Origin: Saprospiraceae bacterium
GTDB lineage: Bacteria; Bacteroidota; Bacteroidia; Chitinophagales; Saprospiraceae
Length of the DNA stretch: 41,323 nucleotides
Reading direction: 5' to 3'
Assembly (NCBI GenBank): GCA_020630525.1
Contig: JAHDBF010000009.1
Span: 1-41,323 of the forward strand
Part shown: piece after piece, positions 35,562 to 41,323 of the stretch
Position numbering within the stretch: the first letter of the stretch is position 1
Layout: each line of letters begins with the position of its first letter
Made by a program: the position numbers and the translations under genes
The notes under the pieces: model-generated
Database searches by the model: none
Told to the model about the DNA's origin: nothing
Seen by the model: the letters and a program-made list of their open reading frames with translations, nothing else

Positions 35562-36605
35562 TTATTTATTTACAAATTTCTCGAAGCCTGAAGTAAAATG
35601 ACTTTGCAGAGTGTCATTTGTTGCATATATTAAGCATGCTTCAGCTTCAGGAATTTTTTCTATAAAAGCTTCCGCTTTTTCTAATCCCATTACCATACAG
35701 GCAGTTGCCAAAGCATCAGCATACATACAACTCGGATGAACGACAGAAACACCAAGTAGATTTGATCGCTCAGGAAATCCAGTTTTGGGATTTATGGTAT
35801 GTCCATATTTTTGTCCATCGACTTCATAGTAGTTTCTATAATTTCCAGAAGAAGCCAATCCATTATTGCCAGGACTGACGATCCATTGGAAATCATTAAT
35901 GGCAGCATCAGGATTGGGTTTATTGATGCCTAAAGTCCAAGATTTATTTTGCGCATTTACTCCTTTGGTTTTTACTTCACCTCCAATCTCAACCATATAG
36001 TTTTCAAAAGCAGAATCATCTAATAATTCTGCTATTTTATCAACTGCATAACCTTTGGCAATCGCACTAAAATCCAATTGAGATTTTGGATTATTTTTAT
36101 AAATAGAAAAAAGAACTCTAGTATCCTCAAAACTAAATTTATCCATTCCAACAAATGCTAACATCTCTTTTACAGCATTACTATCCACTTTGGTAACTGC
36201 CTTCTTTTCAGTATACCCAAATCCCCAGTAATTTACTAAAGGCATACAACTAGCATCAAAATATTGATCGCTAGATTCAAAAATCTCTTTGCTCGTAAGA
36301 AAATTTGTTACGAAATGTTGATCTGTTCCAGAAGAATCTTTCAATACTATTCCTGATGGAGATTGATTAAATTGAGAAATGCGCGAACTGTCAATATAAG
36401 TAGACACAGACATATTTATGTCTAACAATAAACTATCAATACTGCTTTGAATAGCTTTTTCTACCTCACCTTTTATCTTGACATTGTAAGTTGTTCCCAT
36501 GGTTTTTCCTGAGAAATGAGTATTTGACCATGTCGGTTTAACCTCTTCTTTACATCCCCAAAAACTAGAAATTATAAGTAGTAATATTACAATTCTAAAT
36601 TGCAA
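35562..36605 (-). CDS. apbE: FAD:protein FMN transferase (ApbE family) lipoprotein
   Basis: This lipoprotein of 347 residues (lipobox FWGC, Cys18) transfers FMN from FAD to Thr/Ser of target flavoproteins outside the inner membrane. Family motifs are present: MGTTYNVKI at the start of the domain, the DFSAIAKGYAVDKI block, VEIGGEVKTKG, and HTINPKTGFPE followed by SCMYADALATACMVMG, which includes the Mg-binding Asp/Thr region. No ATG is available in frame; TTG at 36605 is the likely start. It lies 13 bp after the PspA-like gene and may be its last co-transcribed partner. No Rnf or Nqr genes are visible. Confidence 0.95.
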   Translation of the reverse strand: MQFRIVILLLIISSFWGCKEEVKPTWSNTHFSGKTMGTTYNVKIKGEVEKAIQSSIDSLLLDINMSVSTYIDSSRISQFNQSPSGIVLKDSSGTDQHFVTNFLTSKEIFESSDQYFDASCMPLVNYWGFGYTEKKAVTKVDSNAVKEMLAFVGMDKFSFEDTRVLFSIYKNNPKSQLDFSAIAKGYAVDKIAELLDDSAFENYMVEIGGEVKTKGVNAQNKSWTLGINKPNPDAAINDFQWIVSPGNNGLASSGNYRNYYEVDGQKYGHTINPKTGFPERSNLLGVSVVHPSCMYADALATACMVMGLEKAEAFIEKIPEAEACLIYATNDTLQSHFTSGFEKFVNK

Positions 36606-36618
36606 AAATGAAAATTAT

Positions 36619-37623
36619 TTAGTTAAACAATCCGTCGTATTCGTTGCTTTTAGAATCATTGGACCTATACTCGATTTCTCCTCTTTGTTCGTTTAAATCA
36701 AGCGTATCTTCTGCTTGCTCGGTTCCACCCAAAAGGAGTAAAGTACTTTTCTTTTCGTACTCTTCAAGCATCTTGAGGCCTTTCTCTTCAAACATACCAT
36801 TCTGTAGATCTATCGAGTTCATAAAGTCAGAAGACATTTCCATAAATTGCTCCATTTCTCCTACTTTATTCGCAACATCATCGGCAACATATTCCATCGC
36901 TTGATCAAACATCGCTCTTCTATCTGGATCACCTTTGATGATACTCATTGCAGATTTCATTGCAGAGTTAGACATTTTAATGGCTTTATATTCTTGCTCT
37001 TTTACACGGACTTGATCTTTAGTATCTTCTAGTAGTATTTCAGAATTAGAATACATCTTTGTCAATACTTTATACAATACAGCCATTTTTTTATGTAGTG
37101 CTACATATTTGCCATTCGACTCTTTTAGTCTGGCAGCTTTTCTTGTTGATAAGACTACCTGACTATCTTGACCCAATTGCTTTGCCTTCTTAGCCAATAG
37201 CATATTGTGTTCGATTTCTTTATTATTATCCTCGACCATGGTTTTTATCTTACGCATTTGGCCTTTTAAAGCACCAATCTGTTTGCCCATTTTCTTTAAG
37301 TTACTAGCCAAGTCTGAGATGTAATTTTTTAATATTCCAATCGGATCGATGGTAACAAAAATCCCAGTAATCTTACGCATGATGCTTTTGTACATATAGC
37401 TCACCAAAGTTCTGGTCTTAGGATCTAGTGCAACAAATATAATTACACCAAGGACTGCTAATCCCAAAATAGAACTTAACATTGTTCCTAATGCACCCAT
37501 TATTACTTTTCCAAAAGTAAATGCGGCCCAACTGATTAAGGCAATTATTCCGATTAAAAATATGCCACCAGTTACTCCCTCTGGTTTGCTCCAAAATGAT
37601 TTTGTCTTTGTTGATTTTGTCAT
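36619..37623 (-). CDS. Membrane-anchored PspA-like coiled-coil protein
   Basis: This protein of 334 residues has a basic N terminus, two membrane helices (about 18-40 and 44-66) and a short linker ending DPIGILKNYISDL. A long charged helical region follows (about 90-290) with few prolines, then an acidic tail. The DPxxxLxxxIxDL entry, the long hairpin-like coiled coil, the RKAARLKE segment and the late MSSDFMNSIDL remind me of PspA/IM30 (ESCRT-III-like) proteins. Those lack TM helices, so this would be an anchored variant. I do not recognise a named family. It is preceded 19 bp upstream by another coiled-coil gene, an apparent two-gene system. Confidence 0.8.
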   Translation of the reverse strand: MTKSTKTKSFWSKPEGVTGGIFLIGIIALISWAAFTFGKVIMGALGTMLSSILGLAVLGVIIFVALDPKTRTLVSYMYKSIMRKITGIFVTIDPIGILKNYISDLASNLKKMGKQIGALKGQMRKIKTMVEDNNKEIEHNMLLAKKAKQLGQDSQVVLSTRKAARLKESNGKYVALHKKMAVLYKVLTKMYSNSEILLEDTKDQVRVKEQEYKAIKMSNSAMKSAMSIIKGDPDRRAMFDQAMEYVADDVANKVGEMEQFMEMSSDFMNSIDLQNGMFEEKGLKMLEEYEKKSTLLLLGGTEQAEDTLDLNEQRGEIEYRSNDSKSNEYDGLFN

Positions 37624-37642
37624 GAAGGCTATTATTTATTGC

Positions 37643-38194
37643 TTACAAATATAAGTTAATGTGTTCAATGTCTTGTTTTATCGTATTGTTGATTGTCTCA
37701 AATGATTTTTTAAACTTATCTCTAGCAGTATTTATTTTCAATTGAGCTTGCTCGATATCACTATCTACATTGTCTATCTTTTGTTGAAACAAAGAAATTT
37801 GTTGTTCTAGTTCCTTAATTTTTGATTTGTTTTCTGCGATCCTTGCTTCTAATTGAGAAATCATAGATTCTCTACTATTAACGTTAGCATCGATTTGAGA
37901 TTTTAACGCATCACTAAAACTTACGCTTTCATTGGATAGAATACCTAAATATTTATTGGCACTTTTTATCAGTCTATCTTTAGTTAGTCCCATCGTTGAT
38001 GCAGTTGCAAAAGCAGCTTTATATGCTGCACTAGCATCCATATTCATCGCAGACAATGACTGTATAGATTGTTTAAATTTTAAATAGTCAAAATCTGAAC
38101 TGTGTCCATCACCAATCGCTTTTAAAAGCGCATTCGTTGATCTTGTATCTAAATCATTATTTGGATTAAAAAGCTTATTTAAATCTATAGTCAT
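37643..38194 (-). CDS. Coiled-coil protein, partner of the PspA-like gene
   Basis: This cytosolic protein of 183 residues starts at the ATG at 38194; a TTG seven codons upstream is the alternative. The first 100 residues are helical with DYLKFKQSIQSLSAMNMDAS and AFATASTMGLTKDRL, a pattern like a small helical bundle. The rest (about 105-170) is a heptad-like coiled coil (SQLEARIAENKSKIKELEQQ and onward). It has no signal peptide or TM helix. The family was not recognised. The tight spacing to the membrane-anchored coiled-coil gene suggests that the two products interact. Confidence 0.8.
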   Translation of the reverse strand: MTIDLNKLFNPNNDLDTRSTNALLKAIGDGHSSDFDYLKFKQSIQSLSAMNMDASAAYKAAFATASTMGLTKDRLIKSANKYLGILSNESVSFSDALKSQIDANVNSRESMISQLEARIAENKSKIKELEQQISLFQQKIDNVDSDIEQAQLKINTARDKFKKSFETINNTIKQDIEHINLYL

Positions 38195-38277
38195 TTTGTA
38201 ACAATTTGGGAACAATAAATAAATGCAGCGAACGCTATTTTGTTGTAATTCATTTAAATATAAAGAATCTATCTGAA

Positions 38278-39312
38278 TTAGAGAAAATCTACATCTTCAC
38301 TAAACGGATAAGACATCATAAACTTTATCGCTCGATTAAAATCAAGGTTTTCATATATTATTTGGTAAAGTAACTTGGTTATCGGTGCATCAATTTTGTA
38401 ATGATTGCAAAGTAAGTATGCTGCCTTTAATGTTCTTACGCCTTCGGCCAATTCTTTTTGCGTTTTCATCACTTCTTCAAACGACATCCCACTAGCGATT
38501 TTTTGACCAAACTTAAAGTTCCGACTATCTGTACTCGATGCTGTAGTTACTAAATCTCCGAGCCCTGAGGTACCCAGTGCAGCTTTCCAATCTGCATTCA
38601 TGATCGTCAAAAAATTGATCATTTCTCGCATTGCTCGAGTAATCAATAATCCAAATATATTCTTGCCACGATCCAATCCAGACATTACACCAGCTGCCAA
38701 AGCATATATGTTTTTAAATGCACCTACTACTTCTGTACCTTTTAACGCATTAGAACTAAAAATATAAAATTCTTGACTCTTTAATGTTTCAGAACCGATC
38801 TTAATCACTTCGTCAAAAGGGGATGCAATAACTGCTGCTGCAGGCTTATGGTCCAAAATTTCATTTGCGAGATTAGGTCCTGCCAATGCGCCAATCCTCA
38901 CCACATTGCTTTCTTGTTGGATTACTTCGCTCATCGTAAAAACCTCTTCTGTCGATAAAGAGTCATTGCGGTCATAATCTTGCAAATCTTGAAAATCCAA
39001 GCCTTTTGTTGCGTGAATCAATATATGTTGCGGTGACAAGTATGGAGAGAAATCTTGGATTAAACTTCTAAAATACTTAGATGGAACCACAGGAAACATT
39101 AGCGTACATTCCTTACAAACTTGCTGAATGTCACTAGTCGCAGCAATCTTAGGATTGATTTTAAGTCCATTAATGGTGGCATTATCATTTATTTCTGCTA
39201 CAGTATTAGCTCTGCGACTATACAGCATCACATCTTTATTTTCCGCAGCTAAGTTTGCTATGGTTGCACCAAAAATACCCGATCCTAGTATGGCTACTTT
39301 TTCAATACTCAA
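38278..39312 (-). CDS. gpsA: NAD(P)H-dependent glycerol-3-phosphate dehydrogenase
   Basis: This cytosolic enzyme of 344 residues reduces dihydroxyacetone phosphate to sn-glycerol-3-phosphate, the backbone of phospholipids. The Rossmann motif is GSGIFGATIA at 10-19. The substrate-binding region has HATKGLDF, GPNLANEI and the catalytic-Lys block GAFKNIYALAAGVMSGLDRGKN. TSGLGDLVTTASS and the C-terminal LAEGVRTLKAAYLL are also typical. The start is TTG at 39312: an in-frame TGA lies two codons upstream and no ATG fits. It is 32 bp downstream of yidC on the same strand, probably in one operon. Confidence 0.96.
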   Translation of the reverse strand: MSIEKVAILGSGIFGATIANLAAENKDVMLYSRRANTVAEINDNATINGLKINPKIAATSDIQQVCKECTLMFPVVPSKYFRSLIQDFSPYLSPQHILIHATKGLDFQDLQDYDRNDSLSTEEVFTMSEVIQQESNVVRIGALAGPNLANEILDHKPAAAVIASPFDEVIKIGSETLKSQEFYIFSSNALKGTEVVGAFKNIYALAAGVMSGLDRGKNIFGLLITRAMREMINFLTIMNADWKAALGTSGLGDLVTTASSTDSRNFKFGQKIASGMSFEEVMKTQKELAEGVRTLKAAYLLCNHYKIDAPITKLLYQIIYENLDFNRAIKFMMSYPFSEDVDFL

Positions 39313-39344
39313 GATTCAATTATTTTTGGTGAACTCGTCATTTG

Positions 39345-41213
39345 CTATTTACGCTTTTGTTTTTTTCTTTGGATTTCTTGCTGTTGCTTCATCGCTTCTT
39401 CTAGTCTCGTTTGGAAACTATTTTTCTTAACGACTTTAGGCTTATTCTTTTCTTTATTTAGCTCCGCCAATATTTTCTCATCGTTAAATACAAATTTCTT
39501 AGTAACCACAGTCTGAATAATATTAAACAAGTTACTAAAGAACATATAACAGGTCAATCCCGATGAATACGTATTGAAGAAAAATAAGAACATCAATGGC
39601 ATGGCATACTGCACATATTTCATCGCTGGATTTGCAGACATATCCATATGTTTGGTATTATAGTAAGTGTAAATCACTGTAGATACTGCCCATAAAATAG
39701 TAAACAAACTCAAATGCGACCCCAAAAATGGAATGTCAAATGGTAAATTTACAAACGCATCATATGACGATAAATCTGTCGCCCAAAGGAAACTTTCTTG
39801 TCTAAACGTTATCGATGCAGGAAAAAATCTAAACAAGGCGTACCATATTGGCATCTGCACAATCATCGGCATACAACCACCAAGTGGACTTACGCCATAT
39901 TCTCGATAGATTTTCATTGTTTCCATCTGCTTTTTAGATGGATCATCTTTAAACTTATCAGTAAGTTTTGCCAATTCTGGCTTAAGCGCACCCATTTTCG
40001 CTTGCGAATGAAGCATCTTATAAGTCAATGGATACAACAACATTTTAATGATAAATATCATCAATATGATCACCAATCCTTTACTAGAAATAAGCGAACT
40101 TAAAAAGTTGAAACTTGGTCTGATAACGTATCTATTTATCGTTCCGAATATTGATCTCCCAAAAGGAATAATTTCATCTATTCCATTGTCAAACTTTACC
40201 AATCTCTCAAATTCATTTGGTCCTAAATACATTTGAAATTCAAAAGTAGATTTATCTCCATCTGCCAATGCCAGATCTCCTTCACCTTTAGCCAATTTGA
40301 TGTATTCATTATCATCGTCAAAAACTACAGTTTCAAAGTAAGTATTTGTAAAATTTTGAGTTTTAGAGATGATACTTGTATTGAAGAATTGATTGGTGTG
40401 TGCCATCCATTCTACTTTGATATCTTCATCTTGCTCGATATCATCAGACCTACAATTACAATAGTCAGAATTGTCATCATCAGGTTTAAAATAAATGGTA
40501 GAATAGAATTTTTCAAAAACGGTATTTAATTCTAGCTTTTTTAGATGTTCATGCCATCGGAACCTGATCTTGTCCTCACTTGGATCAAGTAGTTGCTTTA
40601 CACCATCTATGCTAAATGTGTAATCTAGCGTATAACTATCTGGTAAAAGTGTATAACTATGTTGTATCGTTCCAGCACCAGAATTGGCAGTAAAAACGAT
40701 GCTATTTTCGGTTTTTTGCGTTTGATAAACCAAGTCTTGCGTACTTATTTTACCACCAGTTTTGGTATTCAGAATGTACTCAAATTTTCCTTTATCAGTA
40801 CCAAGAAGTTCCAATGGTGTTTTAGTTTGGACTTTGTTTTCATCTTCCGTAATCTGCATGTGTTCTTTCATTACAGATTTGGTGACGATTCCACCTTTAC
40901 TGTTGAAGCTCACATCCATCAAACTGTTTGATAAAATATGTTCTTGTCCTTCTCCGACCATTGCAGAACCCAATGCACCATAAGTGTTGCTGAGTTGAGC
41001 AATTTTTAGTGAGTCAGAGACTGGAGTAGCCTGAGTTTGAGGAATTTTGGTTTCATCGGCGTTTTCTTGCAGTGTTTTTGCTCTAGCTTGCTCAACAGAA
41101 TCTTGAATAAATTTCTGTCTTTCAATCTCTTCAGCAGTTGGGGCATTAACGTAATACCAGCCCAAAAACAACATCATCAATAAGGCGAAGCCTATACTTT
41201 GGTTACGATCCAT
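39345..41213 (-). CDS. yidC: Membrane protein insertase YidC (Oxa1 family)
   Basis: This inner-membrane insertase of 622 residues inserts and folds membrane proteins with or after the Sec translocon. An N-terminal anchor (about 6-22) is followed by a large periplasmic beta-supersandwich domain (about 60-350). The conserved core of about five helices comes next: LIILMIFIIKMLLYPLT, GGCMPMIVQMPIWYALFRFFP, and the Met-rich QYAMPLMFLFFF. The basic C-terminal tail ends KRKKQKRK-like. I chose the ATG at 41213; the longer frame would start with TTG at 41246. The promoter must lie at or beyond the window edge, because only 110 bases remain and I see no motif there. Confidence 0.97.
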   Translation of the reverse strand: MDRNQSIGFALLMMLFLGWYYVNAPTAEEIERQKFIQDSVEQARAKTLQENADETKIPQTQATPVSDSLKIAQLSNTYGALGSAMVGEGQEHILSNSLMDVSFNSKGGIVTKSVMKEHMQITEDENKVQTKTPLELLGTDKGKFEYILNTKTGGKISTQDLVYQTQKTENSIVFTANSGAGTIQHSYTLLPDSYTLDYTFSIDGVKQLLDPSEDKIRFRWHEHLKKLELNTVFEKFYSTIYFKPDDDNSDYCNCRSDDIEQDEDIKVEWMAHTNQFFNTSIISKTQNFTNTYFETVVFDDDNEYIKLAKGEGDLALADGDKSTFEFQMYLGPNEFERLVKFDNGIDEIIPFGRSIFGTINRYVIRPSFNFLSSLISSKGLVIILMIFIIKMLLYPLTYKMLHSQAKMGALKPELAKLTDKFKDDPSKKQMETMKIYREYGVSPLGGCMPMIVQMPIWYALFRFFPASITFRQESFLWATDLSSYDAFVNLPFDIPFLGSHLSLFTILWAVSTVIYTYYNTKHMDMSANPAMKYVQYAMPLMFLFFFNTYSSGLTCYMFFSNLFNIIQTVVTKKFVFNDEKILAELNKEKNKPKVVKKNSFQTRLEEAMKQQQEIQRKKQKRK

Positions 41214-41323
41214 TAGTTCTTTATCAAAATTTGCACAAAAATACAATTTTGAGATTGCTAAGACAGATTAGCCATTAAAAAAGACGAATAACTTGCTAAA
41301 TCAGATGAAATAAGTGGTTATCG

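Noticed and set aside
39798-40983. Several open frames on the strand opposite yidC
   Set aside because: They are antisense to a strongly conserved gene, have no family resemblance and no promoter or spacing logic.

Overview
This AT-rich window looks like the chromosome of a gliding, sphingolipid- or sulfonolipid-making member of the Bacteroidota. A Saprospiria-like relative is my best guess, but this is inference. The evidence is the gliding genes gldA-gldF-gldG, large SprB-repeat surface proteins, one of which has a type IX secretion sorting domain, DUF3098, Bacteroidota-type LeuRS and YidC, lipoproteins with short lipoboxes, and almost no Shine-Dalgarno sequences. No phage, transposase, plasmid or CRISPR genes were seen.

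Layout. Positions 2-14273 hold a tRNA-His, scattered housekeeping and envelope genes, an SprB-repeat T9SS cargo downstream of leuS, a desaturase strikingly like animal ceramide delta-4 desaturase (DEGS), marC and a divergent Lrp-type regulator, and a translationally coupled GDPD lipoprotein pair. Positions 14530-19740 are one tight operon: DUF3098, uppP, truB, gldA, gldF, gldG. It joins undecaprenyl phosphate recycling, tRNA modification and the gliding ABC transporter. A secreted M1 peptidase and a DUF1801 protein follow.

Positions 22960-35548 are the most unusual part. A unit made of a LytTR response regulator and a propeller-type LytS-like kinase on the minus strand, divergent from a plus-strand surface protein, occurs twice in tandem. 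In the right copy the surface protein is intact (1497 aa, eleven SprB repeats, itself built from an internal duplication of about 550 residues). In the left copy only its C-terminal tail survives, as a gene remnant between the two kinase systems. The region upstream of the intact surface gene carries two ACACGTTARG direct repeats exactly 21 bp apart, which fits the known LytTR operator geometry. This suggests a dedicated sensor-regulator-adhesin module that duplicated and partly decayed.

Positions 35562-41213 are all on the minus strand. In transcription order they are yidC, gpsA, a coiled-coil protein paired with a membrane-anchored PspA-like coiled-coil protein of unknown function, and an ApbE flavin transferase. 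The last 110 bases contain no gene that I can support.
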